A stretch of DNA of 64,000 nucleotides from Aeromonas rivuli (lineage in GTDB: Bacteria > Pseudomonadota > Gammaproteobacteria > Enterobacterales > Aeromonadaceae): contig NZ_CDBJ01000062.1 in NCBI RefSeq assembly GCF_000820045.1, forward strand, positions 1 to 64,000, given 5' to 3'. The notes under the pieces are model-generated. The model had not been told where the DNA came from. It searched no databases and worked only from the letters and a program-made list of their open reading frames with translations. A program made the translations under genes and the position numbers. Below are positions 53,027 through 64,000 of the stretch, in pieces; within the stretch, counting starts at the first letter, position 1, and each line of letters opens with the position of its first letter.

Positions 53027-53668
53027 TCACCCCTTGCCCAGCCTGGCGCGCAGGGCGGCGATCACCATGGGCAGCAGGGAGATGCCAATGATGACGAAGA
53101 TGAGCAGGGTGAAGTTCTCCTTGACCAGGGGCAGGTTGCCGAAGAAGTGGCCCACATAGACGAAAGAGAGCACCCAGCACAGGCCACCCACGGCGTTAAA
53201 GGCCATGAAACGTGGATAACTCATCTTGCCCATGCCTGCCACGAAGGGGGCGAAGGTACGCACTATGGGGGCAAAGCGGGCGATGATGATGGCCTTGCCA
53301 CCATGGCGGTCGAAGAAGGCGTGGGTCTGGTGCAAATAATCCTGACGGAACAGTCGTGAGTCGGGGCGGCTGAACAGCCGCTCCCCAAACAGCCGACCCA
53401 GGGTGTAGTTGGTGAGATCGCCGAGTATGGCGGCCAGCACCAGCAGGGCACTGAGCAGATGCACATCCAGAGCACTGTCTACCGTGAGGGCGCCTGCGGC
53501 GAACAGCAGGGAGTCACCGGGCAGGAAGGGCATCACCACCAGCCCCGTCTCGCAGAAGATGATGAGAAACAAAATGGCATAGATCCAGACGCCGTAATCG
53601 GCAAACAGTGCCTTGAGGTGGGTGTCTATGTGCAAGATGAAGTCGACGAGGAACAAGATAAGATCCAT
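53027..53668 (-). CDS. DedA-family inner-membrane protein
   Basis: The 213-residue protein has about five hydrophobic segments and the DedA (SNARE-associated/VTT) signatures [66 protein letters not shown] and [12 protein letters not shown]. The acidic residues in E-T-G and P-G-D and the Arg pair in [10 protein letters not shown] match those needed in E. coli YqjA/YghB. DedA proteins act in phospholipid or undecaprenyl-phosphate flipping and envelope homeostasis. Single gene. Confidence 0.93.
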   Translation of the reverse strand: MDLILFLVDFILHIDTHLKALFADYGVWIYAILFLIIFCETGLVVMPFLPGDSLLFAAGALTVDSALDVHLLSALLVLAAILGDLTNYTLGRLFGERLFSRPDSRLFRQDYLHQTHAFFDRHGGKAIIIARFAPIVRTFAPFVAGMGKMSYPRFMAFNAVGGLCWVLSFVYVGHFFGNLPLVKENFTLLIFVIIGISLLPMVIAALRARLGKG

Positions 53669-53792
53669 GGATCGGGCTCGGTATTAAGGGATGGATGATG
53701 GCAGAGGGGCCGAGTCTACCCCTTCCCCTCCCTTACCACAATTTCGCCGCAAACCATGGCCAACATCTGGGGCAGCGCAGGCTGGCGCCTGG

Positions 53793-54085
53793 CTACTCAT
53801 CCCCCTCCTGTTTCCCCTTTTTCTCCCCCGCTTTTTCGGCAATGGCCTGACGCACCTCGGCGGGCAAGCAGGACTCCCAGCCCCAGATCAGCCAGATGAA
53901 GAGCGTGAGATCATCCACCCAACCGAGCACGGGAATGACATCCGGCACCAGATCGAGAGGGCTGAGGCCATAGACGAACACCAGCAGTGCCAACCCCTTG
54001 GCCCAGAGCGGGGTGGCCGGGTGGCGAAAGCCCAGATAGAGGCGACGTAACTTGGGCCCAATCCCGAGCAGGGCGCGCAGCGGCC

Positions 54086-54089
<4 letters not shown>
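53793..54089 (-). CDS. YkvA-like DUF1232 membrane protein
   Basis: The 98-residue protein contains the DUF1232 signature [26 protein letters not shown], a hydrophobic hairpin with conserved Asp residues, and a lysine/glutamate-rich tail. Function is unknown. The start is a TTG whose last bases overlap the uvrB stop (TTGA), so it is translated from the uvrB message. Confidence 0.82.
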
Positions 54090-56098
<2,009 letters not shown>

Positions 56099-56132
56099 GA
56101 AGACTCCGGACAAGAAACGGCAAAGGGCAAGT

Positions 56133-56447
56133 GTACCTCGACTTGTACCACTGCGGGTATAGCCTCCCCCCATGTACCCCGACCCATACCGCTGGGGTAT
56201 CACCCTCCTCCCCATCATGTAGTACCTCGACTTGTACCACTGGGGGTATAACCTCCCCCCATGTACCCCGACCCATACCACTGAGGGGATCACCCTCCTC
56301 CCCCATCATGTCGTACCTCGACTTGTACCACACCGGGTATCGCCTCCCCCCATGTACCCCGACCCATACCACTGGGAGGATCACCCTCCTCCCCCATCAT
56401 GTCGTACCTCGACTTGCACCACACCGGGTATCGCTCTCCTCCCCCAG
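56133..56447. repeat. Tandem array of ~90-bp units upstream of uvrB
   Basis: Units begin with GTACCTCGACTTG at 56133, 56222, 56313 and 56403 (periods 89, 91 and 90 bp), giving three full copies and one partial. Each unit is itself two related half-units: on the minus strand one contains GGTATGGGTCGGGGTAC and the other GGTACAAGTCGAGGTAC, each followed by ATG-rich G runs and a TATACCC- or GATACCCC-like end. Copies differ by scattered substitutions and short indels. Confidence 0.92.
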
Positions 56448-56454
56448 TCGGCGG

Positions 56455-56483
56455 TTGACCCCGTCCGGCGACCTCTGTATAGT
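56455..56483 (+). promoter_or_regulatory. Promoter of tRNA-Asn
   Basis: TTGACC (56455-56460) and TATAGT (56478-56483) are spaced 17 bp apart, 20 bp before the tRNA gene. Confidence 0.8.
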
Positions 56484-56502
56484 GCTCCTCCTTGCCTGAT
56501 GT

Positions 56503-56578
56503 TCCCTCGTAGTTCAGTCGGTAGAACGGCGGACTGTTAATCCGTATGTCACTGGTTCAAGTCCAGTCGAGGGAGCCA
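56503..56578 (+). tRNA. tRNA-Asn (GTT anticodon)
   Basis: 76 bases from TCCCTCGTAGTTCAGTCGG to the encoded CCA fold as a full cloverleaf; anticodon loop ACTGTTAATC with anticodon GTT. Single gene. Confidence 0.96.
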
Positions 56579-57348
56579 ATTCCTCACCATCTCGGTGCAA
56601 GTTATCCACTTTAGTGCCCCTCGCTACCAAATTTAATGCACAAGCTGCCACGGCTTGACAGCACTCCCCTTTATTCGCCCTCACTCCCCCTTCAGCACTT
56701 TGTGCTGTTGCTGCTAACCATTTGATTTTTATGCAAACAATTATTTGCCGGTATTTTTTGAACAGGCCTTGCAACCCAGTATTGGCAAGGCCTGGCGGCC
56801 TGTTTTCAATTTTCACACACAGGGTTATCCACAGAATCTGTGGGTAAGTCGCGCCAGCCCAGACCCAGCCTGGGTTTGGCTCATTCAGCCCCCATTTATC
56901 TTGGCCCCCCAGGGCAAACCCGATTTTATGCTGTTTTGCCACGTCTCCTTGAACCGGATTTTTTTGGCGTCTGAAGGATCTTTTTTAATACAGGATTCCC
57001 CACCCCAGATGCAGTGGGTCAGCGGTGCATTTGACACCAGTCCAGGATCCTGATGTTGGGAAGCGCCGTGCCAAACCGGCAGCAGCTTGCTCTGTAATCA
57101 CCCCCATTTTTTACGGGGCACAGGATTCTATAAATGCCGAGGGGCATCCGGTTGTCTGCTGGGACAGACAGCATGAATCACTAATTGACAGCGGTTCACG
57201 CAGACAGAAAAACCCATCCTTTCCCCCCAGCGCGATGGGTCGCCTGGGCATTGCCGCCCAATATGCAGCTTTGTCCCAACCGGCGCTTCTTTATTGGCGG
57301 GGGATGCGGCACAATATCGGCCCCACTTTTTTCTCGGTTTGTCCGGGC
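56579..57348. other. 770-bp stretch without a gene, with DnaA-box-like sites
   Basis: No convincing gene. It holds a DnaA-box-like TTATCCACT at 56602-56610, a hairpin CAGCAC-TTT-GTGCTG near 56694, a 10-bp-stem hairpin at 56763-56794 followed by a T-rich run, and an inverted pair of DnaA-type boxes at 56825-56847. The promoter of the ybjL-like gene must lie near its right end. Confidence 0.5.
56763..56794 (+). terminator. Hairpin downstream of tRNA-Asn
   Basis: CAGGCCTTGC / GCAAGGCCTG with a 12-nt loop, followed within 10 bp by a T-rich stretch. It may end the tRNA-Asn transcript. Confidence 0.4.
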
Positions 57349-59034
57349 ATGACCATAGATTTCGTGACACTGCTACACCAAAGCGACTCCCTGCTGCTGT
57401 TCGTGGTACTGGCCTTCGGCCTGCTACTTGGCAAGGTGCGGGTCGGCAACTTCCAGATTGGCAACACCATCGGCGTGCTGTTCACCGCCCTGCTGTTCGG
57501 TCAGATGGGGTTTCAATTCTCCGCCACCACGGAAAACGTCGGCTTCATGCTGTTCATCTTCTGTGTCGGCATAGAGGCGGGACCGCATTTTTTCAGCGTC
57601 TTCCTGCGCGATGGCATCCACTACATCACCCTCACCCTGGTGATATTGCTCACGGCGCTGCTGTTGACGGTGGGCCTAGCCAAGTTCTTCAACCTGGGGC
57701 CCGGCATGGCGGCGGGCATACTGGCAGGCTCGCTCACCTCGACCCCGGCCCTGGTAGGTGCCCAGGATGCCCTGCGCAGCGGCCTGCTCAACCTGCCCCA
57801 TGGCACCGACATGCAGCCCGTGCTCGACAACATGGGCATCGGCTATGCGCTCACCTATCTGGTGGGGCTGGTCGGCTTGATGCTGGTGGTGCGCTATCTG
57901 CCCGCCCTGGCCCGCCTCGATCTCAGCACAGAGGCCCAGAAGATAGCCCGCGAACGGGGCCTGTCTGACAATGAGAACCGCAAGACCTATCTGCCCATCA
58001 TCCGCGCCTACCGGGTCGGCCCGGAGCTGGCCGCCTGGATAGGGGGCCGCACCCTGCGTGAGACCGGCATCTATCCCCACACCGGCTGCTATGTGGAGCG
58101 GATCCGCCGCAACGGCATACTGGCAAGCCCCGATGGTGACGCCGTCATTCAGGAAGGGGACGAGATCGCCCTGGTCGGGTATCCCGAGAGCCACGAGAAG
58201 CTGGATGTCAACTATCGCAACGGCAAGGAGGTGTTCGACAGAAACCTGCTTGATCTGCAGATCGTCACCGAAGAGATAGTGGTCAAGAATGATTCCGTGG
58301 TGGGCCGCCATCTGGTGGAGCTCAATCTCACCGAAAAAGGCTGCTTCTTGAACCGGGTGGTGCGCTCCCAGATAGAGATGCCGTTCGATCGCAACATCAT
58401 GCTGCAAAAGGGTGATGTGCTGCAGATCAGCGGCGAGAAGATCAGGGTCAAGCATCTTGCCAACAAGATTGGCTTCATCAGCATTCACAGTCAGACCACG
58501 GATCTGGTGGCCTTCACCACCTTCTTCGTGCTCGGCTTGCTGATAGGCTCCGTCTCCCTGGTATTCGGTCAGCTCGAATTTGGCCTTGGCAACGCCGTCG
58601 GTCTGCTGCTGGCGGGGATCCTGATGGGTTACCTGCGCGCCAACCACCCGACGGTCGGCTATGTGCCGCCGGGTGCCCTGCGTCTGGCCAAGGATCTGGG
58701 CCTGGCCGTCTTCATGGTGAGCACAGGCCTCAAGGCCGGTGGCGGCATTCTGGATCATCTCAGCGAGGTGGGGGTGGTGGTGCTCTTCTCCGGCATGCTG
58801 GTCACCACCTTGCCGGTGCTGGTGGGCTACCTGTTCGGGGTCTGGGTGCTCAAGATGAACCCGGCCCTGCTGCTCGGCGCCATCACCGGGGCCCGGACCT
58901 GCGCCCCCGCCATGGACGTGGTCAACGAGGCGGCCAACAGCTCGATCCCGGCGCTCGGCTATGCGGGCACCTACGCGGTGGCCAACGTCATGCTCACCCT
59001 GGCCGGATCCTTTATCATCGGCTTCTGGTTCTAA
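57349..59034 (+). CDS. ybjL: AspT/YidE-YbjL-family transporter
   Basis: The 561-residue inner-membrane protein has two blocks of about five transmembrane helices flanking two cytoplasmic TrkA-C (RCK_C) domains (about 200-375). This layout and the exact length match E. coli YbjL of the aspartate:alanine exchanger family. Signatures include [27 protein letters not shown] and [18 protein letters not shown]. Substrate unknown. ATG 57349 was chosen since the first helix starts there; the frame is open 108 codons upstream without family likeness. Confidence 0.9.
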   Translation: MTIDFVTLLHQSDSLLLFVVLAFGLLLGKVRVGNFQIGNTIGVLFTALLFGQMGFQFSATTENVGFMLFIFCVGIEAGPHFFSVFLRDGIHYITLTLVILLTALLLTVGLAKFFNLGPGMAAGILAGSLTSTPALVGAQDALRSGLLNLPHGTDMQPVLDNMGIGYALTYLVGLVGLMLVVRYLPALARLDLSTEAQKIARERGLSDNENRKTYLPIIRAYRVGPELAAWIGGRTLRETGIYPHTGCYVERIRRNGILASPDGDAVIQEGDEIALVGYPESHEKLDVNYRNGKEVFDRNLLDLQIVTEEIVVKNDSVVGRHLVELNLTEKGCFLNRVVRSQIEMPFDRNIMLQKGDVLQISGEKIRVKHLANKIGFISIHSQTTDLVAFTTFFVLGLLIGSVSLVFGQLEFGLGNAVGLLLAGILMGYLRANHPTVGYVPPGALRLAKDLGLAVFMVSTGLKAGGGILDHLSEVGVVVLFSGMLVTTLPVLVGYLFGVWVLKMNPALLLGAITGARTCAPAMDVVNEAANSSIPALGYAGTYAVANVMLTLAGSFIIGFWF

Positions 59035-59041
59035 GCCGCGT

Positions 59042-59074
59042 TTGAACAGGGGGCATCATCTGCCCCCTGTTCAA
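59042..59074 (+). terminator. Hairpin terminator after the ybjL-like gene
   Basis: TTGAACAGGGGGCA-TCATC-TGCCCCCTGTTCAA, 14-bp stem, 7 bp after the stop; U tract short. Confidence 0.75.
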
Positions 59075-59316
59075 TCCCCTCGGCCAGGGTGCAGCCTCTG
59101 CCCCCACTTTCTGACTTGCCTTTCTTGCGCTCTTCTCCCCGCCCCTCTGTCCGGCCCCTCGGCGCTCTTTTCGGGATATTTCCCTCGTAGCTGAACCCAG
59201 GCTGTCTGATCCCGGCAACTGCCATTGACAGTCATTCCCATCTCCACAAAGCTGGCCCGCGCTTTAATGTGACGCAATTCTCATTCTCTTTTTCTTTTTC
59301 TCAGCCGGAGGCCACC

Positions 59317-60459
59317 ATGCTCCCTCACTCCTATTCTCGTCTCGCGATCGCCCTGACCCTCGGTATCCTGCTCGGCGGCTGTGGCCAAGCGGGGTCCGAC
59401 GCCAAGACCATCGCCTCCCCCATATCAGTGCAGACCCTTACCCTGACTCCCCAGCCCCTGAGTCAGGATATCAGCCTGCCGGGACGCACCTCGGCCTCCC
59501 GGATCGCCGAGGTCCGCCCCCAGGTGTCCGGCATCATCCTCCACCGTCTGTTTGAAGAGGGGGCCAACGTCAAGGCGGGGGATCCCCTCTACCAGATAGA
59601 CCCCGCCAGCTATCAAGCCGCCTTCAACAGTGCCAGTGCCCAGCTGGCCAAGAGCAAGGCCGATGCCGAGGTGGGCTACAAGACCTATGTTCGCTACCAG
59701 GCGCTCGTCAAGCGCGGCCTCATCAGCCGTGAACAGTTCGATCAGGCCGAAGCGACCTGGCAGCAGGCCAAGGCGCAGACAGGTATCGACCAGGCCAGCC
59801 TGGAACAGGCGAAGATCCAACTCGGCTATACCCAGGTACGAGCCCCCATCTCGGGGCGGATCGGCATCTCTCAAGTCACCGAGGGGGCGCTGGTCACCAC
59901 CAATCAGACCAACAGCCTGGCCACCATACAGCAGCTGGATCCCATCTATCTGGACATGACCCAGGCGGTGAACACCCTGGGAGACGTGAGCGATAGCTTG
60001 CGCCCGGGGGCGGCGCCGAAAAAAGTCAGCCTGCAGACCCAGACCGGGAAATCCTATCCCCAGAGCGGCAGCCTCGCGTTTGCCGATGTGAGCGTCAATG
60101 AGTCCACCGGCAGCCTGACCCTACGCGCCATCATCCCCAATCCCCAGCAGAGCCTGCTGCCGGGCATGTTCCTGCGTGCCACCATTGCCGATGACAAGCC
60201 CGGCACCGGACTGCTACTACCCCAGACCAGCGTGACCCAGCTGCCTGGTGGCAAGGGCGCAGTGCTGCTGGTCAATGCCAACAACCAGGTAGAGCCGCGT
60301 CAGGTCAGTCTGGGCGCGAGTCGGGGGGATCAGTGGGTGATTGCAGGTGGCCTCAAGGCGGGGGAGAGGGTCATCGTCTCCGGCCAGGTCAAACTGCGTC
60401 CGGGCATGGCGGTCAGGGCCACGGCCGCCATGCCAGTTTCCACTCAGGCGGCGGGGTAA
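59317..60459 (+). CDS. RND efflux periplasmic adaptor lipoprotein (AcrA/MexA type)
   Basis: The 380-residue precursor has a lipoprotein signal with lipobox LGGC (Cys22), the lipoyl halves around LPGRTSASRIAEVRPQVSG and APISGRIGISQVTEG, and a coiled-coil hairpin between (about 90-160). It bridges the inner-membrane RND pump and an outer-membrane TolC-type channel. CCGGAG precedes the ATG at 59317. The pump gene starts 3 bp after its stop. No TetR-type repressor gene and no outer-membrane channel gene is adjacent. Confidence 0.93.
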   Translation: MLPHSYSRLAIALTLGILLGGCGQAGSDAKTIASPISVQTLTLTPQPLSQDISLPGRTSASRIAEVRPQVSGIILHRLFEEGANVKAGDPLYQIDPASYQAAFNSASAQLAKSKADAEVGYKTYVRYQALVKRGLISREQFDQAEATWQQAKAQTGIDQASLEQAKIQLGYTQVRAPISGRIGISQVTEGALVTTNQTNSLATIQQLDPIYLDMTQAVNTLGDVSDSLRPGAAPKKVSLQTQTGKSYPQSGSLAFADVSVNESTGSLTLRAIIPNPQQSLLPGMFLRATIADDKPGTGLLLPQTSVTQLPGGKGAVLLVNANNQVEPRQVSLGASRGDQWVIAGGLKAGERVIVSGQVKLRPGMAVRATAAMPVSTQAAG

Positions 60460-60462
60460 GTC

Positions 60463-63400
60463 ATGTCACGTTTCTTCATCGATAGACCCGTCTTCGCCTG
60501 GGTGCTCGCCATCCTCGTCATGTTGGGCGGGGTACTTGCCATCATGGGCCTGCCCATCGCCCAATATCCGACCATAGCCCCCCCCGCCATCCAGGTGAAC
60601 GCCGTCTACCCCGGGGCCTCGGCCTCGACCGTGGAAAACAGCGTGACCCAGATCCTCGAACAGAACATGAAAGGGCTCGACCACCTGCTCTATATGTCCG
60701 CCACCAGCGACTCTGCCGGCAACGTCTCCGTCACCCTCACCTTCCAGGCGGGTACGGATCCGGATATCGCCCAGGTCCAGGTGCAAAACCGCTTGCAGCA
60801 GGCCAATAGCCAGTTGCCCGCCGAGGTGCAGCAGCAAGGGATCAGCGTGCGCAAGAGCTCCTCGAGCTTTATGAGCCTCATCGCCTTCAAGTCCGACGAT
60901 GGCAGCATGAACTCCCAGGACATCGCCGACTATGTCGGCTCCCACCTGCTCGATCCCATCAGCCGCCTGGAAGGGGTCGGTGACGTCACCCAGTTCGGTA
61001 CCCAATACGCCATGCGCGTCTGGCTCGATCCCAGCAAGCTGACCAGCTACCAGCTCACCCCCCTGGACATCTCCAACGCCATCAAGGCCCAGAACAGCGA
61101 AGTGACCGTGGGGCAGATTGGCGGCACCCCGGCCATCCAGGGCCAGATGATCAATGCCACCATCACCGCCCGCAACCGCCTCGAAAGCCTGGCGCAGTTT
61201 CGCAACATCTTGCTCAAGGTCAACCAGGATGGATCCCAGGTTCGCTTGAGCGATGTGGCGCGCCTCGAACTTGGCGGCGAAAGCTATGACAAGATCGCCC
61301 GTCTCGATGGGGACAACGCCTCGGCCATGGGCATCAAGCTGGCCACCGGCGCCAATGCCCTGGATACCCAGAAGGCGGTCGATGCCAAGCTGGCCACGCT
61401 CTCGCAAAGCTTCCCGCCTGGCCTCAAGATGGTGAAGGCGATGGAGACGGTGCCTTTCATCAAGATCTCCATCGAGGAGGTGATCAAGACCCTGCTCGAG
61501 GCCATAGTGCTGGTCTTCCTGGTGATGTACCTCTTCTTGCAGAACCTGCGGGCGACCCTGATCCCCACCATCGCCGTGCCCGTGGTACTGCTGGGTACCT
61601 TCGGCATCATGTCGGCCCTGGGGTTCACCATCAATACCCTGACCATGTTCGGCCTGGTGCTCGCCATCGGTCTGCTGGTCGATGACGCCATCGTGGTGGT
61701 GGAGAACGTCGAGCGCATCATGCAAGAGGAGGGGCTGAGCCCCCTGGAGGCGACGCGCAAGTCCATGACCCAGATCAGCGGCGCCCTGATTGGCGTCGCC
61801 CTGGTGCTCTCGGCGGTGTTCGTGCCCATGGCCTTCATGCAAGGGTCAACCGGCGCCATTTATCGCCAGTTCTCCCTGACCATCGTCTCGGCCATGGCGC
61901 TCTCTGTGCTGACCGCGATGATTCTGACCCCGGCCCTGTGCGCCACCCTGCTCAAGGGGGATCACCAGCCTCACCAGCACGGCTTCTTCGCCTGGTTCAA
62001 CCGCCGCTTCGAGTGGCTCGCCCATCGCTATGAAGGGGGCGTCAGCCGGATATTGCAGCGCTCGGGCCGCAGCCTGATCCTCTATGTGGCACTGCTGATC
62101 ACCCTGGGCTGGATGTTCCATCTGCTCCCCTCCTCCTTCCTGCCGGAAGAGGATCAGGGCAACTTCATGGTGATGGTGCAGCTCCCCGCCGGCGCCAGTC
62201 AGCAGCGTACCGAGGCGACGGTGGCCAAGGTGCAGCACTATTTCGCCACCCATGAGCAAGCGACGGTGCAAACGGTGCTCGGCATCACCGGCTTTAGCTA
62301 TTCGGGCAACGCCCAGAATGCGGGCATGGCTTTTGTCTCTCTCAAACCCTGGGATCAACGCCAACAACCGGGGCAGGATGTCAACGCCATCATAGGCCGC
62401 GCCATGAAGACCTTCAGCAAGATTGACGATGCCATGGTGTTCGCCGTCAACCCGCCCTCCATCCGTGAACTGGGCCACGCCACCGGCTTTGATTTCTATC
62501 TCGAAGACAATGGCGGTCTGGGGCATGAGCGGCTGATCGCCGCCCGCAACCAGCTGCTCAAGGCCGCGAGTCAGGATCCTGCTCTGCAGAAGGTGCGACC
62601 CAGCGGCCTCAATGACAACGCCCAGTTCTTCATCGACATCGACTACGAGAAAGCGATGGCCCTGGGGCTGAACGTCGATGAGATCAACCGCACCCTCTCC
62701 ATCGCCTGGGGCTCCTCCTACGTCAACCAGTTCGTCGACCATGGTCGCACCAAGAAGGTCTATCTGCAGGCGGATGCCCCCGATCGGATGTCAGCCCAGG
62801 ATCTCGACAAGTGGTTCGTGCGCAACACCAAGGGGGACATGGTGCCTTTCAACGCCTTCAGCAGCACCCATTGGGGTTATGGGGCGCCGCAGCTGGCGCG
62901 CTATAACGGCAACCCTGCCGTTGAGATAGTCGGTGAGGCGGCCCCGGGGCACAGCACGGGGGAAGCCATGGCCGCCATCGAGCGGATGGCCAGCACCCTG
63001 CCCCACGGGGTCAGCATCAGCTGGACCGGCATGTCCTACCAGGAGCGCCAGGCTGGCAACCAGGCGCCCATGCTCTATGGCATCTCCATCCTGATCGTCT
63101 TCCTCTGCCTGGCGGCGCTCTATGAGAGCTGGAGCGTGCCGCTCTCGGTGATCCTGGCCGTGCCGCTCGGGGTGCTGGGCGCCGTGCTGGCCACCAGTCT
63201 GCGGGGCCTGGAGAACGACGTCTACTTCCAGGTGGGCCTGCTCACCACCATGGGGCTCACCGCCAAGAATGCCATCCTCATCGTCGAGTTCGCCAAGGAG
63301 CTGCACGAACGAGGCATGGACTTGCTCGAGGCGACCATGACCGCCTGCCGCCAGCGGCTCAGGCCCATCATCATGACCTCCCTCGCCTTCATGCTCGGGG

Positions 63401-63564
63401 TCTTGCCCCTGGTGCTCAGCAGTGGCGCCGGGGCCAATGCCCGTCACGCCATCGGCACCTCGGTGCTGGGCGGCATGCTCAGCGCCACCCTGCTGGCGAT
63501 CTTCTTCATTCCACTGTTCTTCTTGCTGGTGTTCAAGCTCAGCCATCGCAAGCCGACACTCTGA
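60463..63564 (+). CDS. RND multidrug efflux pump (AcrB/MexB type, HAE1 family)
   Basis: The 1033-residue inner-membrane transporter starts [20 protein letters not shown] and has 12 transmembrane helices with two large periplasmic loops. The proton-relay Asp pair is in [16 protein letters not shown] (about 405) and the Lys in [16 protein letters not shown] (about 935). The docking and funnel regions and the length fit the HAE1 drug-efflux subfamily, exporting hydrophobic or amphiphilic compounds and dyes. Operon with the adaptor upstream. Confidence 0.95.
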   Translation: MSRFFIDRPVFAWVLAILVMLGGVLAIMGLPIAQYPTIAPPAIQVNAVYPGASASTVENSVTQILEQNMKGLDHLLYMSATSDSAGNVSVTLTFQAGTDPDIAQVQVQNRLQQANSQLPAEVQQQGISVRKSSSSFMSLIAFKSDDGSMNSQDIADYVGSHLLDPISRLEGVGDVTQFGTQYAMRVWLDPSKLTSYQLTPLDISNAIKAQNSEVTVGQIGGTPAIQGQMINATITARNRLESLAQFRNILLKVNQDGSQVRLSDVARLELGGESYDKIARLDGDNASAMGIKLATGANALDTQKAVDAKLATLSQSFPPGLKMVKAMETVPFIKISIEEVIKTLLEAIVLVFLVMYLFLQNLRATLIPTIAVPVVLLGTFGIMSALGFTINTLTMFGLVLAIGLLVDDAIVVVENVERIMQEEGLSPLEATRKSMTQISGALIGVALVLSAVFVPMAFMQGSTGAIYRQFSLTIVSAMALSVLTAMILTPALCATLLKGDHQPHQHGFFAWFNRRFEWLAHRYEGGVSRILQRSGRSLILYVALLITLGWMFHLLPSSFLPEEDQGNFMVMVQLPAGASQQRTEATVAKVQHYFATHEQATVQTVLGITGFSYSGNAQNAGMAFVSLKPWDQRQQPGQDVNAIIGRAMKTFSKIDDAMVFAVNPPSIRELGHATGFDFYLEDNGGLGHERLIAARNQLLKAASQDPALQKVRPSGLNDNAQFFIDIDYEKAMALGLNVDEINRTLSIAWGSSYVNQFVDHGRTKKVYLQADAPDRMSAQDLDKWFVRNTKGDMVPFNAFSSTHWGYGAPQLARYNGNPAVEIVGEAAPGHSTGEAMAAIERMASTLPHGVSISWTGMSYQERQAGNQAPMLYGISILIVFLCLAALYESWSVPLSVILAVPLGVLGAVLATSLRGLENDVYFQVGLLTTMGLTAKNAILIVEFAKELHERGMDLLEATMTACRQRLRPIIMTSLAFMLGVLPLVLSSGAGANARHAIGTSVLGGMLSATLLAIFFIPLFFLLVFKLSHRKPTL

Positions 63565-63584
63565 CGCCGGGACAGCCATCACCA

Positions 63585-63612
63585 CAAGGGGGAGCCTCAG
63601 CTCCCCCTTGTT
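63585..63612. terminator. Bidirectional terminator after the RND pump
   Basis: CAAGGGGGAG-CCTCAG-CTCCCCCTTG between the pump gene and the convergent acyl-CoA ligase gene. Confidence 0.8.
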
Positions 63613-63648
63613 CTCTTCATGATGTGAACGGCCAATCACCCACTGGCC

Positions 63649-64000
63649 TCAACTCTCGCGCACTATGTTGCGATCCTTGGGCCATTGATCCCCGAGCTCG
63701 GCATATTTTTGCTCGAGCAGATGACGACGGATCTTCATGGTCGGGGTCAGCACGCCGTTCTCGATATTCCAGGGGGCCTTGACCACCAAGATGCCCCGCA
63801 GCCTGGCATGGGATTCGAGCTTGTCGTTGACCCGCTGACGGGCGGCCTCCAGCTCGGCATCTATCTGGGCACTGTTCCCCTTCATGGCCTGCTCCGAGAG
63901 CTGCACCAGGGCGATGGGCTGCGGCATGCCATAACCGATCACGCACAGCTGCTCGATGATGGACTCCTGACCGAGCAGCCCCTCGATGGGCACAGGGGCC
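63649..64000 (-). CDS. AMP-dependent long-chain acyl-CoA synthetase, C-terminal part
   Basis: The frame is open to the window edge, so the 5' part is missing. The visible C-terminus (about 117 residues) has VIGYGMPQPIALVQLSEQA, LRGILVVKAPWNIENGVLTPTMKIRRHLLEQKY and a stop after IVRES. NGVLTPTMKIRR carries the catalytic Lys region of the FAA1-type, membrane-linked acyl-CoA synthetases. The enzyme would activate fatty acids to acyl-CoA, in line with the fad genes of the window. Confidence 0.82.
   Translation of the reverse strand, partial: APVPIEGLLGQESIIEQLCVIGYGMPQPIALVQLSEQAMKGNSAQIDAELEAARQRVNDKLESHARLRGILVVKAPWNIENGVLTPTMKIRRHLLEQKYAELGDQWPKDRNIVRES

Noticed and set aside
56099..56293. 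N-terminal extension of UvrB by 65 residues
   Set aside because: It is translated from the tandem repeat array and lies before the universally conserved UvrB start.
56133..56447. Possible CRISPR array
   Set aside because: The units are directly adjacent with no unique spacers, and the repeats diverge from each other; no cas genes are near.
56745..57053. 102-codon open frame between tRNA-Asn and the ybjL-like gene
   Set aside because: It starts in a hairpin, has biased composition and no ribosome binding site or family likeness.

Overview
The window looks like chromosomal DNA from a high-GC gammaproteobacterium, most probably Aeromonas or a close relative. This rests on protein resemblance and gene order (ycgL/minCDE, fadIJ, a moxR-bat operon followed by an ECF sigma factor, a DUF3379 protein and FadL, and tRNA-flanked housekeeping genes). 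No search could be run. I see no prophage, insertion sequence, integron, CRISPR array or rRNA operon.

Layout. 1-520: a cut terminator and a gene-poor stretch with two operator-like palindromes. 0.5-4.1 kb: ycgL, minCDE (division-site selection), yaeQ and a 46-residue membrane peptide gene. 4.1-7.7 kb: the fadIJ beta-oxidation operon. 7.8-15.6 kb: one long, mostly translationally coupled operon (MoxR ATPase, DUF58, DUF4381, two VWA proteins, BatD-like protein, ECF sigma factor, DUF3379 protein). 15.9-18.7 kb: two tandem FadL-type outer-membrane transporters. 19-28 kb: an EAL-HDOD protein, a thiolase with a divergent MerR regulator, a dicarboxylate/amino-acid symporter, ppnP, a GNAT protein, fabB and mnmC. 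28-40 kb: a DUF922 protein, dcuC, a 5'-nucleotidase-like protein, a membrane glycosyltransferase-like protein, a YgjP-type metallopeptidase, a DUF2927 protein, a DinI-like gene with an SOS box, a LysR/aminotransferase/nitrilase cluster, an orphan solute-binding protein, and zinc-independent ribosomal protein genes behind a Zur-type box. 40.4-41.2 kb: a heptamer microsatellite and a Pro-Arg-His-Leu tRNA operon. 41-54 kb: folD, a LysR/NAD(P)-binding pair, a MASE1-GGDEF protein, a frameshifted 2-oxoglutarate oxygenase, a trans-sulfuration enzyme, asd, gdx behind a guanidine-II riboswitch, a B3/4 protein, ycaO and a DedA protein. 54-64 kb: a YkvA protein, uvrB, a ~90-bp tandem repeat array, tRNA-Asn, a YbjL-type transporter, an RND efflux pair and the 3' end of an acyl-CoA ligase gene.

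A recurring theme is fatty-acid metabolism (fadI, fadJ, two fadL, fabB, a thiolase, an acyl-CoA ligase). FadR-like operators lie upstream of fadI, both fadL genes and possibly fabB. The most unusual items are the repeat array upstream of uvrB, the triplicated start region of the thiolase, the Shine-Dalgarno-equipped 21-codon bridging ORF and degenerate MIDAS in the bat operon, the microsatellite, and the riboswitch in front of gdx.
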